This document shows, piece after piece, positions 47,601 to 60,059 of a stretch of 64,000 nucleotides of DNA (its first letter is position 1; each line of letters opens with the position of its first letter). The position numbers and the translations under genes were made by a program. A model generated the notes under the pieces. That model did not search any database and had not been told where the DNA came from. It saw nothing but the letters and a program-made list of their open reading frames with translations. Source of the stretch: Silene latifolia (Eukaryota > Streptophyta > Magnoliopsida > Caryophyllales > Caryophyllaceae); NCBI RefSeq assembly GCF_048544455.1, contig NC_133532.1, forward strand, positions 90,403,156 through 90,467,155, given 5' to 3'.

Positions 47601-47967
47601 TAAAGTAGATTTGAGTAAGTTTTCTTGTCCGAGAAGTTATTTCTGAGTCAGTGTTTATGGGATTGTGTATGTTGCGATGTCTATCGGTGTGGTTGTGGTG
47701 CCGTGGTGATCCGGGCACGGTACATAGTGTTGTGATGCGGGTATTTTCGCACTGCGGTGTGGCTGTTGGTGACGGTGTTGCGATGCCGTCACCGGTTGTG
47801 GTGGAGTAGGCGGGATGATTATGATTCGAGTTTCGAAAGTACATACCAGTTATATAAATTGTTGTTTTGTTTGATGTTGCTTCCCGTGAGTTTCAGTTTG
47901 TACAGATAGACAGTTGTTTTGTTTATTGATGTTTCTTACCAGTTAAGTTTTGGAATGAGGGTAGAGT
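44617..47967 (+). other. Internal non-coding region of the gypsy element, left part
   Basis: No gag-pol found in any frame. G/T-rich, A-rich text with many stops. It holds an array of eight ACTCGATCGAGT-type palindromes at 45610-45802. Confidence 0.6.
45610..45802. repeat. Array of ACTCGATCGAGT palindromes
   Basis: Eight copies of the 12-bp palindrome ACTCGATCGAGT or one-base variants (ACTCGATTGAGT, ACTCGATAGAGT, ACTCGATCTAGT), usually preceded by T or C and spaced about 20 bp, with a longer gap in the middle. The same word occurs five times in each LTR of this element. Confidence 0.9.
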
Positions 47968-49269
47968 TGTTGGAAATCTATATCTCATTACTTAACATAT
48001 TCATATATGTTATAAATTAATTTAGTCATAAAATTAATTACAAATCTTATGCATGCAAACTAAAATAGATAAGTGAAGAAATCGTTTTCTCACCATATGA
48101 ATTTCGGTCAAATGGGCACCAACAAGATCTCCTTCTTGTTAGTTCTTGAGCTTTCCAATAATGGATGAACATTCATGACTTCAAAATAGAAGCCCTCCAA
48201 TTAGTAGCACCCAAGACTATCCCTTAATCCCACAAACTAATATGTACTAGATATTTGTAATGTGGTTTACCTTAAAATTTATTACTAAAACTCATATACT
48301 ACTACTAGTATTATTAGTAATTGATTCATACAAATTAGATTCATCAAACTTGATTTTATGATGAACAAGAGAGAGAAGGTTTTATGTTTTTATTTTAACA
48401 TAAAAGAATGAGTAAAAATTGAGAGAAAACTCTCTAACATCACTTGACAAAACCTATGGGGTGGGTGTATTAAGGACCCTATTCTTTTTGCTTTTTGTCT
48501 TCACAAGACAAACAAGTGTAAGGCTTTGTCCATAGTCATGTCACTATCAAGTGTCATAGACAAATGAATAAGACAAATGGAAAAGGACAAAACTTCTAAT
48601 CATGCCCACCTAATTTCGGTTTATATGTAGTAATATGGAGTCCATTTTATTTTTGTCAATTGTACAATTGTATGTCATGTGACATGTGACATGTCTTATG
48701 TCATGTTTTAATTTAAAATGCATATTTAACTAATTAAATATCATTTACAAATTAAATAAATCATATTTAACAAATTGACTAGTAATTTAAAATTACTTTC
48801 TCATAAAATGGTCATTTAATTACTAGTTAGTATAATTCACAACATCTTGTAATTATAACTAACTTATCATTCTCATCTCGCGTGTTTCGCAAACACCGAT
48901 TAATTTTAGTAATATAACTTCTTAAATTACTAAATAAAATCTCATTTAATCACATTATAATAAGATGTCATTTTTCTCTCTTATAATAATTTGTTCAATT
49001 TTAAGGAATTAATTAATCTGTATCGGCATATAATTAATTAACCTTTTCAATTAAGGGAATCGTCCTTTAGGTGTGACCTCAAGGGATCAACTAATCACCA
49101 CCGTCGCACGACAGTAATGTCAAACTCTAGCCAGCCAATCATTACCGATATGTGTGGACCAGTTGACTATATATGTAATGTATCATCCCTTTCGTATTCT
49201 TGGTATGAGATTTAATAATGATATTTAAATCATGTGATCGCACTATTGTTGAGGACACATTTCCCAACA
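47968..49269 (-). repeat. 3' LTR of the copia element
   Basis: Plus text TGTTGGAAATC...TTTCCCAACA. Compared with the other LTR it differs near 48435, 48550-48560, 49015-49030 and 49080-49125. Confidence 0.92.
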
Positions 49270-49284
49270 ATCTCCCACTTGTCC
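49270..49284 (-). other. Polypurine tract of the copia element
   Basis: Minus strand GGACAAGTGGGAGAT next to the LTR; fixes the orientation. Confidence 0.8.
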
Positions 49285-50880
49285 TCGACAAGTGTGCGTC
49301 ACCAATTCTCTTGTCCTATTACTATCTCCCACTCAATGCAAGGTGTCTTTCGGGTCGTACTTGCAAGTGATCATATCGAGAGTGGTTTCCTCGATCTGGA
49401 GAATAACTGATTGACCGGAATTTATCCACCATGGGTACCTTCCGAGCGTGGCCTCGCATTTCTAGTTCATTACTCCTCGAGTGGCCCTGAGATATTGTTT
49501 TAACCCTGACAAAGGGGTGGACAATTCCTATCGCACTTATTCCCTTCGACTAGCCACAGCCATCATAACCCAAAATATGCCCATTTGACCCCATTTACGA
49601 AGGTCGTAGTAACACAAATCAAAGTTAATCTGAAACTGTGCCATCTTAGGCGAACAGTCTTTAGTCAAAAGAATCGACTCATTAGAATACTATAGTAGCT
49701 CTCGCCACGACCAGGCTTTATAAATTTGCCAGAACTCTATAAGCGGTCACTGCCCGACAAAGTGTTCCTAACAGTCTGCCTATGTGATCGACTAGTCATC
49801 TCACATGACTCTATGGCACTTGAACTTGCCATCAATCCCATCACACTCTAGTCACTTCGAGACGTCACCTCATACAAGTGGCTATGGGCGAATACCATGT
49901 TAATCCGGGTTCACTTTAACGGGGTTCAATATTGTCTCTACAACCCGTTTGGATGTAACAAAGTATAAGAAAAGAGTTTTTTAAAGTAAAAACTCGAACG
50001 ACAAATGCGATTATCACATATGAATAGTTAATGCCTGATTACTATTTCATATTATATAATCTAATTTGATCTTGAATGTAGTTGTTCATCTCAATTTAAT
50101 TGAAATGACATGACTCATCATGTTAAGCCTATGAGAAGGCTTTGGTTAGTAGGTTTTATCAACTTCTTGTACCTTACTGAACCTTACTACATACTTTTTT
50201 TTCCTTTGTAATGTATACATTTGCATCACAAAACTTTCTGAGTACGTGTCGAGATTCAATCAAGACATAGCCCTCTAGCCTAAGAATAGCTCCCACTGTT
50301 TTCACAGTGTGCGGGACCCATCCTCTTGCACATCTCATGATTGCAAGTGTACTCAATTTCCGTTATAAATATCTCTCATTGTTCTTTATTGCCTAGAACG
50401 ATTCTAGAAAATCTATTTCTTAAGTAACATAGCCACAATGGTATCTTAACCATCCTAATGTGTTTTGATTATGGTTTTGTCGGAAACCATGCGCAATCTC
50501 AATTGTCAATTGTCATTTGTGTAACACCCTTACACAAAAATTGCATCATAAACACTTTGTTTTACTTCCTTAATGCTTCTGCAAGCACTTAAGGGTAATC
50601 TTTATGGCTTACTTGGTAAAGATTACTTAAATTCGATTTTAAAACAATTCATCATACTCAAAGCATATGAAGTGTTATACATCATTACTTATTTAATTGA
50701 TCCGGCAGCGGAGACAGATGGAATCAATCAAATATGTTCAACTTGGTTGAACTAGTCATGAATCTTATCAACACATAAGACTTCTTATTTGACGCTAATA
50801 TCATGTGGATTTATTTCCATAAATCTGGATATTAAAGATGTATTATAATACTCCATAAGTCTTAAATCATTCGCAATGAT
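49285..50880 (-). other. Copia internal region, 3' side
   Basis: No frame recognised; expected to hold the decayed RNase H end and the 3' untranslated region. Confidence 0.5.
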
Positions 50881-50945
50881 CAATATGTCATCCACATATA
50901 AGACTAATTAAAAATTTCCGTAACTGCCACTAAACTCCATGTATA
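50840..50945 (-). pseudogene. Copia reverse transcriptase remnant
   Basis: Minus strand reads GSYGNFLVLYVDDILIIAND followed by LRLMEYY; the YVDD catalytic motif is at 50898-50887. This LYVDDIL form is typical of Ty1/copia RT. The flanks lose similarity quickly because of many stops and deletions. Catalytic domain of the polymerase, not functional here. Confidence 0.8.
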
Positions 50946-52659
50946 AACACAACTTCTCGACTTATCGATAAAAGTTTTATAACATGATCAAAACATTGAT
51001 TCCAACTCATTGATGTCCTACTTAAGACCCTCTCTTAAGTTTCACATTATCTTAGGATTGCAAGAATCTACAAAACTTAAGACATGTATTGAATACATTC
51101 CTTCTAATTGAAGAAGTGGGTTTTAGATTCACTCGCAATGTATTTCATAATAATGAAACACAATCCCTAAGAAGATCCAAATAGACTTAAGCATTTCAAC
51201 CAGTGCAAAACTCTTTGCCACCAATCTTGCTTTGAAATCTCTCTTTATTAGTGCAAAACCCTTTGTCACTAATCAAGCCTTTTTATTTCGGATTTTCATG
51301 GCTCTAAGCCTTGTATTGAGTTGTGACTTAAACACTCTCATGTAAGTCATATGTTCATTACTTTCCAGAAGTAATCAACTTGAATCAAACAACTTCTTTG
51401 TAAGTTGTAAGCTCTTTACTTTCTTAAAAGTAACATGAATTCATCATCTTTAACAAGTGACGAATTTAACCTCCTAGGTTTTAAAGAAACGACATCTTAC
51501 ACAAAACGTCTCATGTAGCAAAGAAAGACCAGTTTCTTGCGACATAACATTCTTTGTGGAATTCTTTGTGGCTCTTGAATAATTTCTCCCACTCTGTCTT
51601 CTAGAAATAAACTTGTATTTTAGAAAGACAGTTTCACGAGCCGCAAACCCGTCGTACTCGTGATAATTGAAAGGGAAAAATGAGCATTTGTTTCTTGTGA
51701 AAACTTACAAATATGGTACCCTACCATTTCATATCTCATATGATTCGTTTTAGATTTAGTGGAAAAATAATCTAGACAAAATGATAAAATCTCCAAAAAG
51801 GATCAAGTAACTCAAAGTAACTTGATTGAAGTCCAAACCATATCGAATAGCGTTTGAATTCTTGTCCAATCACACATTATTCCATAATGCGTGCTAAGAG
51901 AGATTAACTTGTGATACTATATCACATTTCCTTTGGCTTATATCAAAGTCTTCACTTTGATAATCCCATCACGACTAAATCGTGCTTCTTTGAACTCTTT
52001 GAATTTATTCAAAGATTTCTCTATTTACCTTATTAAGTGAACACATTAGCATCAACTTAAATCGTTGGTAAAAGAAAATGATCAACCGATTATGGATCAA
52101 TGATTTACAACCTCGATCTCCTTTTAACCAAAAGGCACGAGACATCTTGCTTTGAATACAAGATACGCATATACCATAAGATCTAATGGTCTCAAGAGTA
52201 CTCGATAACTCTTTGCGTTAATCATTCCAGAATTTAAGGTTTAATCTTGGGTTACCAATTTGAGTCTTGCATCATCTTCATGATATATCATTCTAGTTTG
52301 GTTTAGAATATAATCACCTTGATAATGGGCTAGCCATACATCAAATCGTGGTGTATAGGGTCACAAAAGTGAAACCTCTTTTGTATCTTAACAAGTATAT
52401 ATTCTTATTTAGAGTTTATGTACTTAATAGTCATAATTAAGTACAACTATAAACCCAAAACTAGATTGATTACACAATGACTCTATCTCTCGATATCATT
52501 GTTGCTAGTCGTCATATTCTAATCATTCTATGTATCGCATACAATGATGAAAACCTCCACTGGTTTCTAATATTGACGAAGTAGTTCTAGCAAGATTTAT
52601 GTCAATCAAATAAACATTTAAAGAAGAAGATCCCATTAGATGTCTCACAACTAACTTGT
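50946..52659 (-). other. Decayed copia pol region between gag and RT remnants
   Basis: Expected to cover protease and integrase, but only 1.7 kb separates the gag and RT remnants, less than an intact copia would have, so large deletions are likely. No motif identified with confidence. Confidence 0.45.
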
Positions 52660-52730
52660 TGATTCTTCAATAATTTGGGGTAGTTTCCTTTCTAGTGTCC
52701 AACATTTAAGACAATGGAAACTTTATCGAT
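52660..52730 (-). pseudogene. Copia gag zinc-knuckle remnant
   Basis: Minus strand carries GGACACTAGAAAGGAAAC, readable as Gly-His-(stop)-Lys-Gly-Asn-Tyr-Pro-Lys, preceded by a Phe-His-Cys-like segment: a degraded CCHC knuckle of copia gag (pattern GHWKRNCP). Position upstream of the RT in transcription order agrees. Confidence 0.5.
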
Positions 52731-53397
52731 CGGGATTGATAGGTTTAGTATCGTTATTCTCAACAACTTTACTTTTAACATTACCTTGTATCAATTCCAT
52801 TATAATCTTTACTTCTTGAACCTCGTCCTCATCTTAACGGTTTAAGAGAATGCTCCCACTCATTTCAATGAGTCTTTGCTTTGAGAAGCAAAATTGAATT
52901 CATGAAGATTACTCTTCATTTGTTCGTTTTAGTCTTAAAACTTTCATTGAAGTGGTTGCGTTATTTTGGTCAATTACGAATTCTGACAAATCTAATTACC
53001 AAAACAATTTATCGTTTCAAGGTACTTAATTCAATTAAGTATATGAAAAACAATCCATTGTAAGTAGATGTGTTAGTCTAGAATCAAAAACCTGTTTGAT
53101 AATGAATAACTTTTATCTATACTCTTTACAAGAGATCCTTCTAATGGATAATTCGAGGTCTTTAGAAGAAAATTCAAATTTTGTCTTTAGTTACGATGTT
53201 TTAATGGAGATTCGAATCGAAAATCGAAATGATATCGTATATGAATTGTGGTAAAGAAATAGAACAATATGATAACGGAATAGTGGAAAACTTAACATTT
53301 ATCATTTTATTAATACTTGTAAATAACAAGTAAAGCATTTACATAGTGACCTCTACCCAACAATGATAAATGATTCCGAGATCCAAATTCATATTAA
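52731..53397 (-). other. Copia gag/leader region, decayed
   Basis: Likely the N-terminal gag part plus leader; no frame readable. Confidence 0.4.
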
Positions 53398-53760
53398 CTT
53401 GGGCACGGGGTAGCCGATGAAACCCTTATCAATATAACTCGGTGGATTAACTCTTTAATCGATTCTACTTTTAGAACTCTCGCTCGATAAAATTACATTA
53501 ACATTTATCTTTAGCCCAAAACACATCCGACAAGGGCACGGGGTAGCCGATGAAACCCTTATCAAAAAACTTTTGTTGAGTTCAATCCAAATTTCGAATA
53601 AATGTGTCCATGATCCAAACCCACATTAACTTGGGCACGGGGTTGCCGATGAAACCCTCATCAACATGAATTTGGTGGATAGACATTTATCACCCACTTC
53701 CCCTACGTAACAAGGTTTGTACCCCGGGGTGGCCGAGTGCACTCCCTCGCGAAATAGGTT
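53398..53760. repeat. Dispersed direct repeats in the copia leader
   Basis: The word GGGCACGGGGTAGCCGATGA followed by AACCCTTATCAA starts at 53401 and 53534, and a variant (GGTTGCCGATGAAACCCTCA) at 53633; a more distant copy (GGGGTGGCCGAGTG) is at about 53735. Spacing is about 133 and 99 bp, with shared flanks GATCCAAA..CATATTAACTT at copies one and three. They lie in the untranslated leader side of the element. Confidence 0.8.
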
Positions 53761-55485
53761 TTCATGGTTTCTACTTTTTGGTAAGGCTAAGTCTCAATTG
53801 TTTATTTTAGCGAGAGGTCATGTCAATTTATTATCTATCACGTTTTAAGTGAACTAAAGCGGTGAACTACGATAATTGTAATTGACATGGTCGATAAACT
53901 CGATTAAAAAGACAATGCATGTTTTAGTTATGGCGATTTAGCGATGCATGCAACATATAAATAAAATGAAAAGCATAAAAACAAATCCTAGTATGGCCTT
54001 CCTAAAATAGAAAATCTAATTAACTATTACATATTCGGAAACCAACTCCATTGGTCCCTTGAACTTCGGTTTTTGGCACGCATCTCGAGGTAACACCGTC
54101 TTTAATGGATCGCCTTCTTGAGTGACACCGTCTTCAAGGATCTCCAGAAAAAATAAATTTCATAACAAATTACATAATTTATTTCCTATTATACATTTGT
54201 AATTAAAATAAAAATAAATCTATTAAATTACAAAACGGTGATACGAGATCACAATAAATTACAACCGAATCGATATTCCCATACATTTCGGGTAATATCA
54301 ATTAAAAACTAAGGCCATACTAAGTAAAAATTACATAATTCAAAAATTACATAAAATAAAATTATGACAATCATAAATAAAATGCAGCATTATAATATGT
54401 ATGAACATGCCCAATTTTATGCTAAATCGCCTTTAAGGAGCCAATATCGTATATTAAACGGTTTTTACGGATTTGCGTGATTCAACCTTATAAAATCACA
54501 ATAAATTACATAAATTCATATTTATGCACAATTTAATTACCCTAACCTATTAAGACTCAAAATTAGTCTCCACTAACTATTTGACTATAATTAACTCATA
54601 TTTCTTAAAATTGTTCATTAATGGACTCAAAATTACAATAAAATGCTATAAACTTCAAATAAATCACAAAAATTTCAAATAAATTCAAAGTTTGAAATTT
54701 AAACTCATGAAAATTCTGGAAAAATACCATGACACTCATAATGTTCAAAAACTTAGGTTAAAAATTTCGAAAATTTAACGGGAAAAACATTGTTGCGGTT
54801 TATCGGATTTATCAAATATAATCATAAAAACATGAGAAAAATTATATTTATCAACTTTTCAATTTTATATCTGAAAAAGGTAATAAAATGCAACATGTGA
54901 TGTTTTTCCTTAGTCATGAAGTATGTTTTAGCAATTTTTCACTAATTAAGTCACAATTTATGCTATTTTTCATCAAAAATCCATAAATCATGCATGAAGA
55001 CTTCATTATAGCCTATTATTTTACACAGATCTTGTAAAATTGCATGTGACACCATACTAAATTTCTATGACCAGATTCGAAATATTTCTCATATTAACCT
55101 ATTTTTCATTTAAATTCGATTTTTATCATGAAAAATCCATATTTCGAGCATAAGAACTCCAAAAATTTTGAAAATTTCCAGATCATCTAAAAATAATATA
55201 TGTGAAAACATATCCAAAAACCACTGGAAAATTCGAAGTTTAGCTAATTTTCGTCCAAAAATGACATTTTTATCATAAAAATCACATTTTAATGCCAATA
55301 TTAAATAAAATGAACAATAAAAATCCATAAATTAACCAAAATATCCTAAATACATTTTAGGACCAGAAACGTTAACATGCATAAATTATTTTCGTGATAT
55401 ATCATAATAACACAAATTTACAAGTTTTATATGTTAATCGTATAACTCGGAAAAACTATAACCGATTTGCATGCAAACAACCTTG
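53761..55485 (-). other. Copia 5' leader (5' side on minus)
   Basis: AT-rich non-coding sequence, about 1.7 kb, between the primer site and the leader repeats; no gene seen. Confidence 0.5.
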
Positions 55486-55499
55486 TGCTCATGATACCG
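55486..55499 (-). other. Primer-binding site of the copia element
   Basis: Minus text CGGTATCATGAGCA two bases inside the LTR; related to the initiator tRNA-Met site with a common copia variation. Confidence 0.7.
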
Positions 55500-55501
55500 C
55501 T

Positions 55502-56806
55502 TGTTGGAAATCTATATCTCATTACTTAACATATTCATATATGTTATAAATTAATTTAGTCATAAAATTAATTACAAATCTTATGCATGCAAACTAAAAT
55601 AGATAAGTGAAGAAATCGTTTTCTCACCATATGAATTTCGGTCAAATGGGCACCAACAAGATCTCCTTCTTGTTAGTTCTTGAGCTTTCTAATAATGGAT
55701 GAACATTCATGACTTCAAAATAGAAGCCCTCCAATTAGTAGCACCCAAGACTATCCCTTAATCCCACAAACTAATATGTACTAGATATTTGTAATGTGGT
55801 TTACCTTAAAATTTATTACTAAAACTCATATACTACTACTAGTATTATTAGTAATTGATTCATACAAATTAGATTCATCAAACTTGATTTTATGATGAAC
55901 AAGAGAGAGAAGGTTTTATGTTTTTATTTTAACATAAAAGAATGAGTAAAAATTGAGAGAAAACTCTCTAACATCACTTGACAAAACCGGTGGGGTGGGT
56001 GTATTAAGGACCCTATTCTTTTTGCTTTTTGTCTTCACAAGACAAACTAGTGTAAGGCTTTGTCCATAGTCATGTCACTATCATTTATCATGTCATAAAA
56101 ATGAATAAGACAAATGGAAAAGGACAAAACTTCTAATCATGCCCACCTAATTTCGGTTTATATGTAGTAATATGGAGTCCATTTTATTTTTGTCAATTGT
56201 ACAATTGTATGTCATGTGACATGTGACATGTCTTATGTCATGTTTTAATTTAAAATGCATATTTAACAAATTAAATATCATTTACAAATTAAATAAATCA
56301 TATTTAACAAATTGACTAGTAATTTAAAATTACTTTCTCATAAAATGGTCATTTAATTACTAGTTAGTATAATTCACAACATCTTGTAATTATAACTAAC
56401 TTATCATTCTCATCTCGCGTGTTTCGCAAACACCGATTAATTTTAGTAATATAACTTCTTAAATTACTAAATAAAATCTCATTTAATCACATTATAATAA
56501 GATGTCATTTTTCTCTCTTATAATAATTTGTTCAATTTTAAGGAATTAATTAATCAGACGGCATACAATTAATTAACCTTTTCAATTAAGGGAATCGTCC
56601 TTTAGGTGTGACCTCGAGGGATCAATCGATCACCACCGTCGCACGACAAGATCTTGTCAAACTCTAGTCAACCAATCATTACCGATATGTGTGGACCAGT
56701 TGACTATATATGTAATGTATCATCCCTTTCGTATTCTTGGTATGAGATTTAATAACGATATTTAAATCATGTGATCGCACTATTGTTGAGGACACATTTC
56801 CCAACA
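55502..56806 (-). repeat. 5' LTR of the copia element
   Basis: Partner of 47968-49269; ends CCCAACA and is followed by AGAGT. Confidence 0.92.
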
Positions 56807-56811
56807 AGAGT

Positions 56812-57992
56812 ATGATATAAAAGAGAGCTGCATATGTTTTTGTTGTTGCATGGTATAGTAATATTCTGTTGATGGGCCACAGTTGTGAGAAGTTGTTATA
56901 GTAATTTTGATCTTGTTTTAAGATGAGGAATCGGTAGTCATAGTCATGGCAAGTGATTTGTGGAACATGTCTTTGTCTTGATATGGACGCCGCAGGTTCA
57001 TAATCGATTTTGGGGACAAAGTGAGTGTATGGTGTTGGGAATTAGTGTCATGTTAAGTTATGTGTGAGTTTTGCGGTAATGAAAGAAAAGAACTTGAGAA
57101 TCTAGTGTGAGTGTATGTAATAATTGTGGATCGTGAGTTATGAGTATGGAGATAGGTGCAGGTATAGAGGATTATGTCGTTTTGGCAGTAATAGGGAACA
57201 ATTGAAGTTTTGGTTAAGCTAAAGATTTTGAGGTATAGGGTAGGTGGTGTGACGAGTGAATTGAAGTATGAGATTTGTTTAAGTAAGAGAGCCTTAGATA
57301 TATGCATGGCGAATGTTTAGATTATAGGTGGTTATCTTTGACATGCGGTGGTGATGAGGATAATGAGAAGATATAGCTAGGATTTAGTATTAGTGAGTTA
57401 CGAGGACGTAACAATAATTATTAAGAGCAGTAGGATGCGGCAAAGAGAGTTTGATGGTTGTAGATGTTGTAGTATATGGAAGTTTGAGTCTTAATGGAGA
57501 ATAAAAGATGGTTTTCTGTTGTGGTCGAGTTTGTTAAAGGTCATGACCATGCCTGTAGTAGTGTGATGTCCGGGAGTGTGAGAATTCTTCGATAGTGTTG
57601 ACAGTTGGATGATGATGTTATGAGTGGGAGTAAACTTCGAGGACGAAGTTCCTTTTAAGGGTGGTAGAATGTAACATTCCGTTTGATGTCTATGAGTGTC
57701 TTGATATTGGATTTTCTAGTGGATGATATATTACGGAGCTAGCAACGCTTGTGGACGGTAGTTGGTAGTGTATGGAGTTAGTGTTGAGAGAGATATAATG
57801 GAGTTGATACGATATCGTGAGCCATGTTGTGGAGGTAGGAATAGATAGTGGAGTTGGTCTTACGAGTTCATGTTTGGTTGGAGTTTTGTTTTGAGTTCTT
57901 AGTTGCGTTGTTGTGTCTTGATCGAGTTAGTATGTTTGTTTTTAAGTATGGATTGAACTTCGGGGACGAAGTTCTTTTTAAGGAGGGAAGAC
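56812..57992 (+). other. Internal region of the gypsy element, right part
   Basis: No coding sequence found. Two copies of the end signature are present: AACTTCGAGGACGAAGTT at 57630 followed by CCTTTTAAGG, GGTGGTAGAATGTAACATTC; and AACTTCGGGGACGAAGTT at 57955 followed by CTTTTTAAGG, AGGGAAGAC and the real LTR. The first may be the remnant of another LTR start (TGTAACATTCCG at 57670). The polypurine tract is AAGGAGGGAAGAC at about 57980-57992. Confidence 0.65.
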
Positions 57993-59437
57993 TGTAATAC
58001 TACGGTTTTACGAGTCTTTGGGTACTCTATCGAGTGGGGCTTACTCTGTCGAGTAAGAATGTTTTTATGCGAAACAGTAGTCTGTCTGATGGGTACTCGA
58101 TCGAGTATGTATGGCACTCGATCGAGTAAGTTACTTACTCGATCGAGTAAGTTACTTTTACGGGTTGTTTTAGTCGGGTTTTGTTAGTAACGCCTGATTG
58201 ATATATTAAGCTTTTCGTCACTTTCTTCATCATTTGTACTTTTTATAAAAACCTTTCAAAAGAGAAAAGAAGTTACGTTGTCTACGTCGTCGCGTTACCA
58301 TCAAATCCCAAGGGCTAAGGTTGTCGGATCGTCACGTTCTTTACACCGTTGAGTTCGTCGTGTCGAGGGTAAGATCCTTGTATAGTTTTTATGTTGTTTC
58401 TTTGAGTTTGGTTAAAACCCTAATTGGGTAAATTAGGGGTTTTATAATTATATTGTTGTAGTAGTGATTGTATGAATATGTGTATAGGAGGAGGGTTCGT
58501 AGAAGAAAGATTTTGAGACAGCTGCTAGATCGTCTGAATAGTGATTGCATTCCAGGTAGGGTTTCCCTACTCAGTATTAGTTACATGATGTGTGTGGTGA
58601 TTGTGCTGTAGATAGTAATTGTTGATTGTTTCAGACGGTTGTGATATTGTATTATTGATTGTTTCAGACGGTGGTGATATTGTATTGTTGAATGTTTCAG
58701 ACGGTTGTTGAGGTTGTGTTGTGATTACTGTTTAACTGTTTGTGATCTTCGGGGTGCGTCCCTGGCTGAGTGGAGTCACTTGCGGGAGTGGCTTCACGCC
58801 CTTGATTCGCCTTCTGTGGAACCCGCCACAGAAGGGATGTGCACATTAAGGAACATGGGTTTATCGCTCGGATGAGATGAGCGGGGCTTAGGTGAGAGCG
58901 GCTGCCGTCCCCCACTGGCGGTGTGGAGTATCTGTTGCGATGGATATTCTGGCAGGACTACACACTTTAGTGTGTAGTCAGTGGGGTGGAGATTGATGAT
59001 GGAGACTGGGGATTGATGTGTCGTTTGAGCTGTTTGGCATTTGTTTCGTAGTGGTTTGTATTGTGTAATTAGTATTGACCCCGTTTAAATGTTTTAAAAA
59101 CTATGGTGATCCATTCGGGGATGGTGAGCAGTTATTGAGCATGTATGATATGACACGTATGGGATAGCTGGGATGAGTCATCACGTGGCAGTTAGAAATC
59201 TTCCGCTGTGTCAGACGATGTTTTATAGTTTTGATAGTTTTATCAGTAGACCGTCTGAGAACCTTGTTTTTCAGTTTATCGGTTTTGGTTATGAACATGT
59301 AATCGTTTAACTATATTTACCTTGAAAGTACGTTTCGTTTTTGTCTTATGATATTCCTTGCCTCGGGTAACCGAGATGGTAGCACTTCCATGCCTTAAGT
59401 GGTCCTGGTAAGGCACTTGGAGTATGGGGGTGTTACA
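57993..59437 (+). repeat. 3' LTR of the gypsy element
   Basis: Partner of 43155-44601; five ACTCGATCGAGT-type palindromes at 58020-58152; ends GGGTGTTACA, followed by CAATT. Confidence 0.93.
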
Positions 59438-60059
59438 CAATTTTTCAGGATTATGATAATAAATCAGCAATCAAATGTCAACGGTATGATAAACAAGCAT
59501 ACTAACGAAGTAGAATCAGAACACGGTTATTTTATTGCAATAGCTACGTAAATCAATGAAGTTATACGATTATTAGCTATGAAATCGTAAGTGATATTCA
59601 TACCTTGGTTTTCTAGTTTTTATGATTGATGATTATGATAATAAATCATCAAGCAATTGATCGTTTCAATTACATAATCGAAATTGTGAATGAATTTCCT
59701 ATAATCATATCGAATTACATAAAAACTAGGAAGAATTTGATGAAATTGACGATGAATTTGGAAGATTTTGGACGATTTTGACTGATTTTTTGAAATTGTG
59801 AATGAGTTTGGTGTAATCGATTGGAATTACAAAACAATTGGGGAATAACTGATGAAATTGTTAATGAATTTGGACGATTTTGACTGATTTTTTGACGATG
59901 AATTTTTGTTTCTTACAAAAACTGGGAATTGGCAGAGAAAGAGTGTAGAGATTGTTTGTGTGACGTACGATTGTGAGCAATTAATTTTGTTAGATCAATT
60001 GTTTATATACGCGGGGGTAACTCACGAAAATTGGCAAACTCACCGGATCTTGCCCCCCC

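Larger units (their letters stand above)
47968..56806 (-). mobile_element. Ty1/copia element nested in the gypsy element, minus orientation
   Basis: 8,839 bp; LTRs 47968-49269 and 55502-56806; target duplication AGAGT (47963-47967 and 56807-56811). Orientation is minus: the polypurine tract GGACAAGTGGGAGAT (minus) abuts the LTR at 49270, and GGTATCATGAGC (minus) lies beside the LTR at 55501 as primer site. Remnants of gag zinc knuckle and RT are readable on minus. Internal coding is badly decayed; no long frame remains. LTRs are a few percent different by eye. Confidence 0.9.
43155..59437 (+). mobile_element. Non-autonomous chromovirus-type Ty3/gypsy element with nested copia
   Basis: LTRs of 1,447 bp (43155-44601) and 1,445 bp (57993-59437) begin TGTAAT and end GGGTGTTACA; target duplication CAATT (43150-43154 and 59438-59442). 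The primer site TGGTATCAGAGC (initiator tRNA-Met type) and the AACTTCGGGGACGAAGTT text before the polypurine tract are typical of Tekay/Del-type chromoviruses. Own internal sequence is only about 4.5 kb and contains no gag or pol block I can recognise, so this copy relies on other elements or is dead. The LTRs differ at a few percent of sites by eye. Confidence 0.9.
40335..60054. mobile_element. FB3: foldback-type element, split by nested retrotransposons
   Basis: Homologue of FB2: left terminus AGGATCATATGAGTT...TTGGTGAGTTACCCC, subterminal ACCATTGATCTAATATAAG, right terminus (reverse complement) AAGATCCGGTGAGTTTGCC...TTCGTGAGTTACCCC. The left arm (about 41040-41710) carries GTTATTGTA/CAATTATTGTA words, the right arm (42270-43110) the inverse TACAATAAC. 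A gypsy element occupies 43155-59437; without it and one CAATT the text joins to match FB2 at about 39825-39860. Net length about 3.4 kb. No transposase. Confidence 0.75.
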
